DNA of 14,015 nucleotides from Phycisphaerae bacterium (GCA_021736615.1 JAIPFN010000141.1:1-14015); one strand, 5' to 3'. Shown: positions 1-7,357, counted from the stretch's first letter. Made by a program: numbers and translations. The notes: generated from the sequence alone by a model not told the origin.

Positions 1-1212
1 CTTGCCGAAACAGTCTTGTTTTATATCGCAATTATATTTTGCAACAGACTGCTTATGCGAAGACTGTATATTTCACGAAGAAAACTGGCTTTAAGAAAGA
101 TGGCAGAAAAAAAAGAGATTCAAAGCAGTCAGGCAGACAGTCCGGAAATGGTTCCGGCCAGCCTTAGAATAGAAGAAATTAATGACTCAATTTTGAATAT
201 TTCCAAACAAACCAAGCAGATCATTAATGTCATAAGCACTTTTGTTGTTGTAGTTGGAATATGGTGGATTTGGAAATCTACATTGCCCGCACTGGAAGCT
301 TTTGAGCAGATTCAGATTGGACAGACTGTTGATAAAAGTGGCGTAACCACAATAATCACTCTTGGAAGTGCAATAAAATCTGTCATTGTGCTTATTCTTA
401 CTATTTTTACAGCAAAGAATATTCCCGGCCTGATGGAGATAACAATTCTTCAAAAATTGCGGTTCAACTCCGGAGCAAGATTCGCGTTTACGTCTTTGAG
501 TAAATACTTGATCTTTGCGATTGGATTTATTTATTCATTCTCGGCTCTTGGTATTAAATGGGAAACTGTCCAATGGCTTGTCGCTGCAATCACTGTTGGC
601 CTGGGTTTTGGCTTGCAGGAGATATTCGCGAATTTCGTCTCAGGATTGATGATCTTGTTCGAACAGCCGATCCGGGTTGGAGACTATGTTACAATTGGCG
701 ATATAAGCGGAGAAGTAACACAGATCAGAATCAGGGCAACAACAATTGTTAAATGGGACCGAAAGGAACTTCTCGTACCTAACAAGGAATTCATTACAGG
801 CAGATTGATTAACTGGACACTGACAGATCAGATTTTAAGGCTGCAATTCGATGCAGGCATAGCATATGGCTCTGACATTAAAAAAGCAGAAGCACTATTG
901 TATGAAATCGCTGCCAAGTGCAAGCAGGTTATACATGAAGACCCAAAGCCCCGAGTGATTTTCAAAGCCTTCGGTGCCAGTTCTCTCGACTTTGAACTTA
1001 GAGTTTATATAACAAATATCAAGGATTATCTGGATGTATGGCATTCGATAAATTGCGAAATTGATACAGTGTTTAGAAAGAATGGAATTGAAATAGCCTT
1101 CCCGCAGAGTGACCTGCATCTGAAATCAATTAACTTTGATCTGCCTTTTTCAGATAATAAAAAAAACCTGGAAAAAAACATTACAGATTTAGACATAGAA
1201 AAGCCGGACTAA
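1..1212 (+). CDS. MscS-family mechanosensitive ion channel, 5' end cut off by the window
   Basis: Inner-membrane channel that opens under membrane tension to release solutes during osmotic down-shock. The reading frame is open from base 1 (LAETV before the first possible start, a TTG at 16), so the gene very probably begins outside the window and belongs to a longer MscK/MscM-like protein. Counting from the TTG, hydrophobic segments lie near residues 70-90, 112-133, 158-178 and 183-213. The last contains the Gly/Ala-rich pore helix (VGLGFGLQEIFANFVSG, 194-210). It is followed by the family signature FEQPIRVGDYVTIGDISG (215-232), with RATTIV and LLVPNKEF of the MscS beta domain, then the alpha/beta C-terminal domain and a short Lys/Asp-rich tail. 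The gene is AT-rich compared with the sulfatase-like gene downstream. A weak hairpin, CGGTT-tct-AACCG at 1231-1243 followed by a T-rich stretch, may end the transcript. The family call is secure; subfamily and full length cannot be judged. Confidence 0.93.
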   Translation, partial: LAETVLFYIAIIFCNRLLMRRLYISRRKLALRKMAEKKEIQSSQADSPEMVPASLRIEEINDSILNISKQTKQIINVISTFVVVVGIWWIWKSTLPALEAFEQIQIGQTVDKSGVTTIITLGSAIKSVIVLILTIFTAKNIPGLMEITILQKLRFNSGARFAFTSLSKYLIFAIGFIYSFSALGIKWETVQWLVAAITVGLGFGLQEIFANFVSGLMILFEQPIRVGDYVTIGDISGEVTQIRIRATTIVKWDRKELLVPNKEFITGRLINWTLTDQILRLQFDAGIAYGSDIKKAEALLYEIAAKCKQVIHEDPKPRVIFKAFGASSLDFELRVYITNIKDYLDVWHSINCEIDTVFRKNGIEIAFPQSDLHLKSINFDLPFSDNKKNLEKNITDLDIEKPD

Positions 1213-1292
1213 AATAGCCTGCTCATTCTTCGGTTTCTAACCGTTGAATTTATTTAACATATCTGCGTTTGACAAACAATCCGTTAATAAAA

Positions 1293-1318
1293 AAGGCCGA
1301 GCTGAAATGCCCGGCCTT
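1293..1318 (-). terminator. Intrinsic terminator reading leftward
   Basis: A perfect 7-bp stem, AAGGCCG (1293-1299) with CGGCCTT (1312-1318), encloses a 12-base loop. Read on the minus strand, the stem is followed directly by a run of six T (TTTTTTATTAA), the classical intrinsic terminator form. On the plus strand the tail is only ATGAAATT, so it is much weaker as an end for the MscS gene. Its orientation implies that something on the minus strand to its right is or was transcribed. Confidence 0.6.
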
Positions 1319-1363
1319 ATGAAATTAATCATAACTGGAAACCGTAATTATTCTATAACCACA

Positions 1364-1522
1364 CTACTGGAGATATTTTGAGAATGAATCGGGGTCAAAA
1401 ATATCTTCAGAAATCTCGCGTTCCGTGTCCAGGTAAATCTTAAAAGTGGAAATATCTTTTTGCAATTTGCCGTCACCATGCTGTATCGCGGACTGCGAGT
1501 ATGCTGTTTTGGCGATAAGCAA
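1364..1522 (-). pseudogene. Possible small minus-strand gene or 3' remnant, 52 codons, function unknown
   Basis: On the minus strand a frame runs from a TTG at 1522-1520 to a TAG at 1366-1364. It encodes a 52-residue polar peptide with protein-like composition: LIAKTAYSQ near the start, then KDISTFKIYLDTEREISEDI, ending in FDPDSFSKYLQ. A TGA lies two codons upstream of the TTG, and the sequence beyond it runs into the octamer array, so no convincing N-terminal part or Shine-Dalgarno sequence is seen. The intrinsic terminator at 1293-1318 lies 46 bases after the stop in the right orientation, which is the main reason to take this frame seriously. The longer overlapping minus frame (1348-1581) has an unnatural Arg/Phe-rich composition and I regard it as spurious. 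I do not recognise a family. It may be the tail of a gene whose 5' part was lost when repeats expanded, or chance. Confidence 0.3.
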
Positions 1523-1578
1523 TCCTCATGAAAGTCCGCAATCGCCAACAAAACCACCCGAAAAGGGCGGCGAAACAC

Positions 1579-1784
1579 CACTTTCGCACTTTCAAACCTT
1601 TCACACTTTCAAACTTTCAAACTTTCACATTTTCACACTTTCACACTTTCACACTTTCACATTTTCACACTTTCACACTTTCACACTTTCACACTTTCAC
1701 ACTTTCACACTTTCGCACTTTCGCACTTTCACACTTTCGCACTTTCGCACTTTCGCACTTTCACACTTTCGCACTTTCACACTT
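1579..1784. repeat. Tandem array of 8-bp CACTTTCA-type repeats
   Basis: About 25 tandem copies of an octamer, mostly CACTTTCA, with variants CACTTTCG, AACTTTCA and CATTTTCA. The variants are clustered: AACTTTCA types lie at the left end and CACTTTCG types at the right, as expected from slippage or unequal exchange. Because the period is 8, all three plus frames stay open and encode artificial 8-residue repeats (TFTLSHFH); these are not genes. A much shorter relative is at 6399-6426. The function is unknown. Confidence 0.9.
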
Positions 1785-1860
1785 GTCACCTGTCACTACT
1801 ACCGTACGCTATGTCGCCGAACGACATTCTGGGTAAACATACACTATAGCCAGTGTATAA
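1785..1860. repeat. Dispersed intergenic repeat, copy 1 (second copy at 6536-6602)
   Basis: The sequence after the octamer array shares blocks with 6536-6602: CCTGTCACT, then ACCGTACGCTATG, CGACATT and ACTATAG in the same order and with similar spacing. In both places CACTTTCA-like octamers lie upstream. This copy ends in a perfect 7-bp hairpin, ATACACT-atagcc-AGTGTAT (1839-1858), that the other copy lacks. No coding potential is seen. Confidence 0.6.
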
Positions 1861-2161
1861 CCTGCTAGTCAGATGCAAACGTAATGATATATAATACGAA
1901 TTCTAAAAAAATAAGCATGCGTTAATGTCATTCCCGCGATGGCGCCGAATCCACGCTATTCGACACGACTGACATTCCACTCTTTGAACGGTTTAGCAAG
2001 ATGCCCGAGAATTATTAAGAAAGCGTATGAGCATACAGGATTTATTAATTCTGTTAAATTTGCAATAATTAAATTTGCTATTGCCTGATATTGTTGTAAA
2101 ATGAAATAAAGTACTGTTTAAATTTACTGTTAATGAAAGATCACAGGCGATTTTATTTTAT
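1861..2161. other. Gene-free stretch before the sulfatase-like gene
   Basis: About 300 AT-rich bases without a credible gene. Around 1927-1955 there is a block (GTCATTCCCGCGATGG, then GAATCCAC) that looks like a degenerate form of the common GTCATTCCCGCGAAAGCGGG intergenic repeat, but its second arm is missing. A possible promoter lies at 2075-2102. I see nothing else definable. Confidence 0.4.
2075..2102 (+). promoter_or_regulatory. Possible sigma-70-type promoter for the LTA-synthase-like gene
   Basis: TTGCTA (2075-2080) and TAAAAT (2097-2102) are spaced by 16 bases, close to the sigma-70 consensus, and would start transcription about 50 bases before the ATG at 2162. The surrounding DNA is very AT-rich, so chance matches are likely. 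Confidence 0.35.
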
Positions 2162-4114
2162 ATGAGAAGTTTACTTAGCAAACTTGATGCGCTGCGAATA
2201 GAATTTGGCATTCTATTGCTGTCACTGCTGTGCACATTCCTCGCCAAGTATCATCTCCTCGCCGCTTTTAAGCTTGAAAAGTACCACGAAACACTGCTTC
2301 ACATTACCATCCCGGACCTGTTGTTCATCCTGATTTCGGTCCTGCTCATCTCGGTCCTTTACGCCATAAAGCCTTCAAAATGGTCCGTCCGCATCGCCAT
2401 CATCGGTTCGTCGGCTATCGCCGCATGGTCGGTGCTCAATTACGTATGGCTCATCAAAAGCGGGGCACAACTTCAGCCCGGAATACTCCTGCTCTTTCTT
2501 AAAGACTTCCCCGAACTTTTGCCCCTGGTAATCAACCACATAATATCCGGTGGCCCTAAATTTGCCTTTATCATAGTTTCTGTGATCTTTGCGATCGCTT
2601 TTTTGAGTTGGAAACTTTTTCGCCCGGGCATAGTAATACAAATGCCGCGGCATTACATAAAAAGAATCGTCGCCCTGAGCCTGACGATAGTCGTACTCTT
2701 TGCTCTTTCCTTTACAGGCAAATCTCACGCTCAGAGCCTCAGCGTCGAAAGCCTTAGTTTTTCAAGTCACTGGTTCGCGATTTCCTCGGTATTTTCTACA
2801 TTGGGTACAGATCGCACTGTTGCCGCCAACACAACAATCCCTAAAGCCGGCCAGCGAAACATCATCGCTCCAAAAGACCCCGCCGACAAACCCAACATAG
2901 TCGTCATCCTGCTCGAAAGCATCTCATCGACCGCAGCCAAATTGGACGACCCTTCAAAAACGGTAATGAAAAACCTCGCCGCTTTCGCCGAAAAAGGGGC
3001 ACTGATAAACAGCACATACGTACCTGTCTCACACACGACAAAATCGATATGGGCAACGTTTACGGCAACGACTCCGGTAATCGACGCCGATTATATAGAG
3101 GCGGTACCTGTCGACGGTACTTACGAAACATTGCCCACTATCCTGGCACAGCATGGATACCGAAGCGCGTTTTTTGAAATGTCCAAGGGATCCTTCGAGT
3201 GTGGTCCGGGGCTAATGAAAAACATGGGGTTCGACTGGGCATGGTTTCGCGAAAACAAAGACGACAAATCCACCCACCTCGGATACATGTCCGGCGACGA
3301 CTGCAAAATGATCCCCGATGCTGTCAAGTGGGCATCCGAAAGCGAAGCCCCTTTTCTGCTGACGGTGATAACATCGGTCACACATGACCCCTTCGATGTT
3401 CCAGCCTCGTTTGAAAAACCGGCAAAGACTTCTTATCAAAGGTATCTCCAGACTGTTCGTTATACCGACAAATTCATCGCCGACCTTTACGCCGCACTGA
3501 AGGAAAAGTCGCTTACAGACAATCTAATGCTATGCGTCATCGGCGACCATGGAACGGCTTTCCGCGAAAATAATATTACGTCCAGATGGCATCCCTATCA
3601 GGAAGTCATTCAGGTGCCATGGGTCATTCACTGGCCAGGCCACATAATCCCGCAAACAGTTAGTTCCCCCCGATCTCAGATGGATGTCACACCGACGCTG
3701 CTGTCGCTGATGGGCTTTGGTATAAAAGACGCAAATTTCGAAGGCATAAACGCTCTGAATAATACAGAGATCCGGCGACGATTTTACTTTTCTTCATGGT
3801 ACGGCAATTCGCCTCTCGGATTTATCCAGAACAACAGGAAATATATTTTCTATCCGTCAACCGACAAAGTGTTCGCCTTCGACCTCGCCGCAGACCCAGC
3901 CGAGACAACACCTATTACAGTCAACGACGCCGTCGCAAATAAAATAAAGCAGCAGGTCCTTTCATGGCAGCATTACTCCAGAAGGGTCAAGATAGATAAC
4001 AAGGCTCAAACCAGCCAACTCCTCTACAACAAATGGCAAACCTTCAGTGAAGGCACAAACGCCTGGGCAAACTACTTAGACAAAAATAAAAGTCTTTCCA
4101 AATCCCTGCGATAA
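2162..4114 (+). CDS. Membrane-anchored sulfatase-fold protein of the LTA synthase / phosphoglycerol transferase type
   Basis: A 650-residue alkaline-phosphatase-superfamily enzyme. Roughly five hydrophobic segments at residues 12-35, 52-69, 76-98, 132-152 and 167-186 are followed by a catalytic domain predicted outside the membrane (about 245-585). Expected metal ligands and nucleophile are visible: NIVVILLES with Glu252, the SHTTKS motif whose Thr292/293 fits the LtaS catalytic threonine, THDP with His408, and IGDHG with Asp462/His463. The formylglycine sulfatase motif (C/S-x-P-x-R) is absent, so it is not a classical sulfatase. Relatives transfer phosphoglycerol or phosphoethanolamine to lipids or periplasmic glycans; a Gram-negative host suggests glycan or lipid modification rather than teichoic acid, which is inference. 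No strong Shine-Dalgarno precedes the ATG. It converges with the cytochrome peroxidase gene, leaving a 9-base gap without a clear terminator. It is more GC-rich than the MscS gene. Confidence 0.88.
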   Translation: MRSLLSKLDALRIEFGILLLSLLCTFLAKYHLLAAFKLEKYHETLLHITIPDLLFILISVLLISVLYAIKPSKWSVRIAIIGSSAIAAWSVLNYVWLIKSGAQLQPGILLLFLKDFPELLPLVINHIISGGPKFAFIIVSVIFAIAFLSWKLFRPGIVIQMPRHYIKRIVALSLTIVVLFALSFTGKSHAQSLSVESLSFSSHWFAISSVFSTLGTDRTVAANTTIPKAGQRNIIAPKDPADKPNIVVILLESISSTAAKLDDPSKTVMKNLAAFAEKGALINSTYVPVSHTTKSIWATFTATTPVIDADYIEAVPVDGTYETLPTILAQHGYRSAFFEMSKGSFECGPGLMKNMGFDWAWFRENKDDKSTHLGYMSGDDCKMIPDAVKWASESEAPFLLTVITSVTHDPFDVPASFEKPAKTSYQRYLQTVRYTDKFIADLYAALKEKSLTDNLMLCVIGDHGTAFRENNITSRWHPYQEVIQVPWVIHWPGHIIPQTVSSPRSQMDVTPTLLSLMGFGIKDANFEGINALNNTEIRRRFYFSSWYGNSPLGFIQNNRKYIFYPSTDKVFAFDLAADPAETTPITVNDAVANKIKQQVLSWQHYSRRVKIDNKAQTSQLLYNKWQTFSEGTNAWANYLDKNKSLSKSLR

Positions 4115-4123
4115 AAAGCCCAT

Positions 4124-5509
4124 TTAAAGGGTACGCAGGAATTCTACCAGATCTTTCTTTTCCTCTTCGGTTAGCTTTGTTGCTAATATAAGATTGAAAA
4201 ATTCTACGGTATCTTCCAGCGTCAGCAGCCTGCCGTCGTGCAGATATGGCGGCGAATCCTTTATCCCTCTAAGCGGAAAGCTCTTGATAGGTCCGTCCAT
4301 CGCCGCATATCTGCCGTTTATCATTTGCGGCTCAAAGAATCGCTCGGTTTTAAGATTATGCATCAGGTTGTCGGTATAGTATGGCGGCGTGTGGCAGGGG
4401 GCACATTTCCCTTTCCCGAAAAATATTTCCTGACCTCGCATCTCAGAAGCACTAGCTTTCTTGCTATCCAGTTTGCCGAAGACGTCAAGCTTTTCAGCAG
4501 GCGGAAAATCGAGCAGTGCCTGAAACTCTGCCATAAAATGAACTTGGCTTGCCCGCTCGAGAATATTAACCCCTTTCTTTGTTGCGATCACCGGATCACC
4601 GTCAAAGTACGCCGCCCGCTGCTCAAACTCCGTAAAATCCTCGACAGATTTAAGTGCCCGCTGCGAACCGAACAGCCGCTGGATGTTCACACCTCTAAGT
4701 GTCGGCGTATCCAATCGATGGCGGAATTTCTGCGGCCGAATATCGCCGACCAGGTGCGTCGGTGCAATGGTGTGTCCGTTGGAGTGGCAGTCGAAACACG
4801 TCACTCCTCTGCTTGGCTTTTCGCTGCGGCGGTCATGCGTCTGATTGAACTGCTGCTGCGGAAACGGCGTCAATAATAGCCTAAGCCCCTCAAGCTGTTT
4901 CGGGTTTAGTATCCCGTCGAACATTTCAAAGAAATTGTTGATCGTAACAAGCTCGCCCCCCGTAACATCGCCAAGATCAGGCCGCGTTGTCAAATAGATA
5001 GGCGCCGGATACTCCGGCAGAAAATGGTCCGGCAGGTCAAAGTCAAGATCAAAACGCGTAAGGTCGCGACCCTCGGCTTTGTTTATTTCATCTATTACAA
5101 ATTGCGGAAAAAGCATCCCGCCCTGATCATGATTCGGGTGAGGCAGCGGCAAAAACCCTTTTGGAAACAGTTTGCTTTTACGAATTTGTTCCGGTGTCAT
5201 CCCGGCCAGATCCTGCCACTTCATTTTGCCGCCCAGCTTAACCCGTACGCCCTCCTGAACAGCTTTACCCGATGACATTGAAACCCCTCTCGCCGGCTTA
5301 TCCGAAAGATCGTATCTCTCCTCGAGCAGCTTCATTTGACGCTTCATAACATCAGATTTTTCGGACTTCATCCGCTTTATCGCCGAATCAAAATCCTCTG
5401 TCATTACCACCGGCGAATAGCTCGTTTCTTTCACGGCCATTTCTTTAGCCCAGCCGACAGACGCTGAAATTAACAATAGCCCCGCAATAACCTTTAGTCC
5501 TTCTCTCAT
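4124..5509 (-). CDS. Exported di-haem cytochrome c peroxidase (CcpA/MauG family)
   Basis: A 461-residue predicted periplasmic protein that reduces hydrogen peroxide with electrons from small c-type cytochromes, or, as in MauG relatives, oxidises another substrate. The N-terminus is a signal peptide (Lys6, hydrophobic 8-19, likely cleavage near WA-KE at 21-22). Two haem c attachment motifs are present: CFDCH (238-242) and CAPCH (369-373). The family's C-terminal signature PPYLHDGRLLTLEDTVEFFN (420-439) follows. The first 150 residues (charged, with coiled-coil-like Lys/Glu stretches) are longer than the mature N-terminus of typical CcpA and are not recognisable. The start is well supported: GGGGAGA lies about 5 bases before the ATG on the minus strand. 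It is a lone gene, divergent from the LysE gene with a 229-base gap. Its presence implies a cytochrome c maturation system and periplasmic electron transfer. Peroxidase versus MauG-like function cannot be decided here. Confidence 0.9.
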   Translation of the reverse strand: MREGLKVIAGLLLISASVGWAKEMAVKETSYSPVVMTEDFDSAIKRMKSEKSDVMKRQMKLLEERYDLSDKPARGVSMSSGKAVQEGVRVKLGGKMKWQDLAGMTPEQIRKSKLFPKGFLPLPHPNHDQGGMLFPQFVIDEINKAEGRDLTRFDLDFDLPDHFLPEYPAPIYLTTRPDLGDVTGGELVTINNFFEMFDGILNPKQLEGLRLLLTPFPQQQFNQTHDRRSEKPSRGVTCFDCHSNGHTIAPTHLVGDIRPQKFRHRLDTPTLRGVNIQRLFGSQRALKSVEDFTEFEQRAAYFDGDPVIATKKGVNILERASQVHFMAEFQALLDFPPAEKLDVFGKLDSKKASASEMRGQEIFFGKGKCAPCHTPPYYTDNLMHNLKTERFFEPQMINGRYAAMDGPIKSFPLRGIKDSPPYLHDGRLLTLEDTVEFFNLILATKLTEEEKKDLVEFLRTL

Positions 5510-5738
5510 TTTTTTCTCCCCTGATTTTGTATGTTTTTATGGAGCAATATCCGCCTGAACACCACCCCCATTTAGTTAATGAACTATAACACGGTAAGTT
5601 TCGGCATTTTTTCTGCGTGAAATCCGAAAAAAATAAAATAACTGTTTTGTACGCCCCAAAGATTAATACTATTAGCATTTATCGCAATTTTGCTGTAAAA
5701 TTAGATCATCTGTAACACGTTAATTGAAGGTATGTAAA

Positions 5739-6365
5739 TTGCTCGAAATTATATTATTTCTATCCTCTGTTTTCGTCGTCTCCATTTCGGGTGCAATGGC
5801 TCCCGGTCCGGTGACGGCAACGACGATCACTCTTGGTATCAGGCAAAAGTACGCGGGAACTTTCATGGCGATTGGCCACGGCATCATCGAAGTGCCGCTC
5901 TTTCTGTTGGTTGTCTTCGGGCTGGGCAATTTTCTAAACACCACGCCTGCAAAGATCGCAATAGGCCTCGCCGGCGGCCTGGTCCTGTTATGGATGGGGT
6001 ATATGATGTTCAGGGACGCCCGAAACGCGAGCCTGCAGACTAGCGATAATGTTAAGTCCAAATCCCCCGTGCTCGCAGGAATAATCCTTTCAGCGAGCAA
6101 TCCCTACTTCCTGATCTGGTGGATTACAGTAGGCATGGCACTTGCGACCGATGCGAGGGCATTCAACAAGCTCGTACTGGCACTGTTCATCATCGTCCAC
6201 TGGTCAGTCGACCTCATATGGTTCCAGGCCCTGTCATTTGCCAGTAACAAAGGAGCCGAAATAATGACCGAAAAACACCTCAGAACAGTACTATCAATAT
6301 GTGCATTCGCCCTGATAGCCTTCGGAATATACTTCATCTACGACGCAGCAAGAATTATATGGTAG
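5739..6365 (+). CDS. LysE/RhtB-family amino-acid exporter
   Basis: A 208-residue inner-membrane protein with about six hydrophobic segments, matching the family's usual length of about 205. The LysE signature is at the N-terminus: APGPVTATTITLGIRQKYAG (21-40) followed by GHGIIEVPLF. The second conserved block, ILSASNPYFLIWWITVG (116-132), is also clear. Members export lysine, homoserine, threonine or other amino acids, or related small molecules; the substrate cannot be read from sequence. I chose the TTG at 5739 because TGAAGGT (5725-5731) sits 8 bases upstream. The upstream TTG at 5724 would add five residues but lacks a ribosome binding site. An AT-rich stretch with GCTGTAAAATTAG (5692-5704) may hold the -10 element. 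The gene is followed by a repeat-rich gap, with no obvious partner gene. Confidence 0.9.
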   Translation: MLEIILFLSSVFVVSISGAMAPGPVTATTITLGIRQKYAGTFMAIGHGIIEVPLFLLVVFGLGNFLNTTPAKIAIGLAGGLVLLWMGYMMFRDARNASLQTSDNVKSKSPVLAGIILSASNPYFLIWWITVGMALATDARAFNKLVLALFIIVHWSVDLIWFQALSFASNKGAEIMTEKHLRTVLSICAFALIAFGIYFIYDAARIIW

Positions 6366-6398
6366 CCGTTTTCTCCTCACGCTGTAATGCTTCTGACT

Positions 6399-6426
6399 TT
6401 CACACTTTCAAACTTTCACACTTTTT
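6399..6426. repeat. Short run of CACTTTCA-type octamers
   Basis: About three copies of the octamer seen at 1579-1784 (TTTCACAC, TTTCAAAC, TTTCACAC), ending in a run of T, about 35 bases after the LysE stop codon. It appears to be a short allele or founder of the same repeat type. Confidence 0.65.
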
Positions 6427-6450
6427 TCGTGCCATAATCTTTACGCTTGT

Positions 6451-6545
6451 AACCTGCCACCAGCTTGCGTCCCACTTTCACATCAAGATTCCAACCTGTC
6501 ACTCGCTTGCGTCCCGATTTTACATCGGGGTTCGCACCTGTCACT
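6451..6545. repeat. 42-bp direct repeat, two copies plus a partial third
   Basis: Copies begin at 6451, 6493 and 6535. Each starts with (A)ACCTGYCAC and continues with GCTTGCGTCCC and a TTTYACAT core; the third stops after CACCTGTCACTCG. The period of 42 keeps a plus frame open and gives a 14-residue peptide repeat, but that frame has no start signal and I treat it as non-coding. In copy 2 the core forms a perfect 6-bp hairpin, CCCGAT-tttac-ATCGGG (6513-6529). In copy 1 the arms are degenerate. Confidence 0.7.
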
Positions 6546-6602
6546 CGTCACCAGAACCGTACGCTATGCCGGCGAGCGACATTGTCGCTATACATATACT
6601 AT
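6536..6602. repeat. Dispersed intergenic repeat, copy 2
   Basis: This matches 1785-1850 in ordered blocks (CCTGTCACT, ACCGTACGCTATG, CGACATT, ACTATAG). Here the centre forms a perfect hairpin, AGCGAC-att-GTCGCT (6575-6589), which copy 1 does not, while copy 1 has its hairpin further on. The two copies are therefore related but have different secondary structure. Confidence 0.6.
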
Positions 6603-6665
6603 AGACATAGCAATCGTTTATAATTTTCGCGTATTAAAATTCAACCAGCTCCACAATTCAGCATC

Positions 6666-6707
6666 TTAAAACTTAAAACTTAAAACTTAAAACTTAACAC
6701 TTAAAAC
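6666..6707. repeat. Six tandem copies of the heptamer TTAAAAC
   Basis: Six head-to-tail heptamers, TTAAAAC, with one variant, TTAACAC, as the fifth copy, in the gap between the LysE and hisI genes. This is a different short tandem repeat from the CACTTTCA octamers, and its unit length equals that of the GAATTAC heptamers in the PTS locus. No function can be assigned. Confidence 0.9.
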
Positions 6708-6812
6708 ATAAGCCCTAGTATAAAGGTATAATAGCTATCAAGAATTTAGTGTCTGTAATTTTTCGCCGATCAAAAAAAGCTCATAAATGCGCAAAAGTGA
6801 TCAAAAAGCGCG

Positions 6813-6850
6813 CAAAAACGTGAAAAAATGAATTTTTTTGACGTTTTTTG
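6813..6850. terminator. Long AT-rich inverted repeat downstream of hisI, possible terminator
   Basis: Arms of about 17 bp (CAAAAACGTGAAAAAAT at 6813-6829 and its near-complement at 6832-6850) are separated by only two or three bases, with one mismatch and small T-run length differences. It lies about 95 bases beyond the hisI stop on the minus strand, in a T-rich context on that strand. It could end the hisI transcript, but the stem is poor in G and C, so this is tentative. Confidence 0.35.
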
Positions 6851-6860
6851 AGCCGAATTT

Positions 6861-6882
6861 CCCCCCAAAAACCCCAAAAACC
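6861..6882 (-). other. G-rich strand GG-T5-G4-T5-G6 downstream of hisI
   Basis: The plus strand reads C6 A5 C4 A5 CC, so the hisI transcript would carry GG, GGGG and GGGGGG tracts separated by five U. Only three G tracts are present, so a simple intramolecular four-tract quadruplex is not obvious. A two-layer or intermolecular one is possible. It lies 60-80 bases beyond the hisI stop, just before the AT-rich inverted repeat. Confidence 0.45.
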
Positions 6883-6943
6883 ACAGGTGGGATATATCGA
6901 CAATGTCCACAATACGGTTATTTCTTTGAAATCTATACTGGAA

Positions 6944-7357
6944 TTATTTTTTGTAGGCCTCTGCCGGGTCGTATACTTTTTCAGCTACGATCTGCATATC
7001 TGTCGTAGATCCTTTGATTACTTCCCTATAAAAGCATGACTGGTATCCCACGTGGCACTGCCCCTGATCGACGCTCACCTTCAGGATCAAACAGTCCTGA
7101 TCGCAGTCCACCAATACCTGCTCAACCTTCTGCACATGCCCGCTTTGCTCGCCTTTTTTCCATAACTTCTGGCGCGACCTGCTGAAAAATACCGCGTTTC
7201 CAGTCTCTAGAGTCAGTTTTAGTGCCTCCTCGTTCATATATGCCACCATCAATACGTCGCCGGTCTTTGCGTCCTGGCTGATAGCCGTTATCAAACCGTC
7301 AGAACCGAATTTTGGTGTAAATTTCAAACCTTCTTCAATTTCTTTACTTGCGCCCAC
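6944..7357 (-). CDS. hisI: Phosphoribosyl-AMP cyclohydrolase
   Basis: Catalyses the third step of histidine biosynthesis, opening the adenine ring of phosphoribosyl-AMP in the cytoplasm. The 137 residues cover the single HisI domain without a fused HisE pyrophosphohydrolase. Visible hallmarks are VAYMNEEAL (38-46), [18 protein letters not shown] (57-74), and VDCDQDC (83-89), which carries the magnesium-binding Asp84/86/88 and zinc ligand Cys85. [11 protein letters not shown] (99-109) carries zinc ligands Cys101 and Cys108. The start is a GTG preceded by AGGGAG with 7 bases spacing. No other his gene is nearby, so the pathway is scattered in this genome. It is divergent from the flippase-like gene, with a shared 153-base control region. 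The extension of about 15 residues at the N-terminus is normal for bacterial members. Confidence 0.96.
   Translation of the reverse strand: MGASKEIEEGLKFTPKFGSDGLITAISQDAKTGDVLMVAYMNEEALKLTLETGNAVFFSRSRQKLWKKGEQSGHVQKVEQVLVDCDQDCLILKVSVDQGQCHVGYQSCFYREVIKGSTTDMQIVAEKVYDPAEAYKK

Noticed and set aside
1579..1784. CRISPR array
   Set aside because: Unit is 8 bp with no unique spacers and no cas genes; a simple tandem repeat.
1446..1868. Long plus-strand frames across the octamer array encoding TFTLSHFH repeats
   Set aside because: An 8-bp period keeps all three frames open automatically. The two frames give the same 8-residue repeat in different registers, with no ribosome binding site or non-repetitive domain.
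1927..1980. REP-like GTCATTCCCGCG element
   Set aside because: Only one arm resembles the common repeat and no palindrome is completed; too degenerate to call.
2162..4114. Classical formylglycine-dependent sulfatase
   Set aside because: The C/S-x-P-x-R maturation motif is missing and a threonine sits at the nucleophile position, as in LTA synthase-type enzymes.
4238..4876. 212-codon plus frame antisense to the cytochrome c peroxidase gene
   Set aside because: Rich in Arg/Cys/His with no domain, and lies wholly over a well-supported gene with haem motifs; a shadow frame.
6299..6604. 101-codon plus frame with a 14-residue repeat over the 42-bp repeats
   Set aside because: It begins inside the LysE gene in another frame, lacks a start signal, and its repeat follows from the 42-bp period of non-coding DNA.
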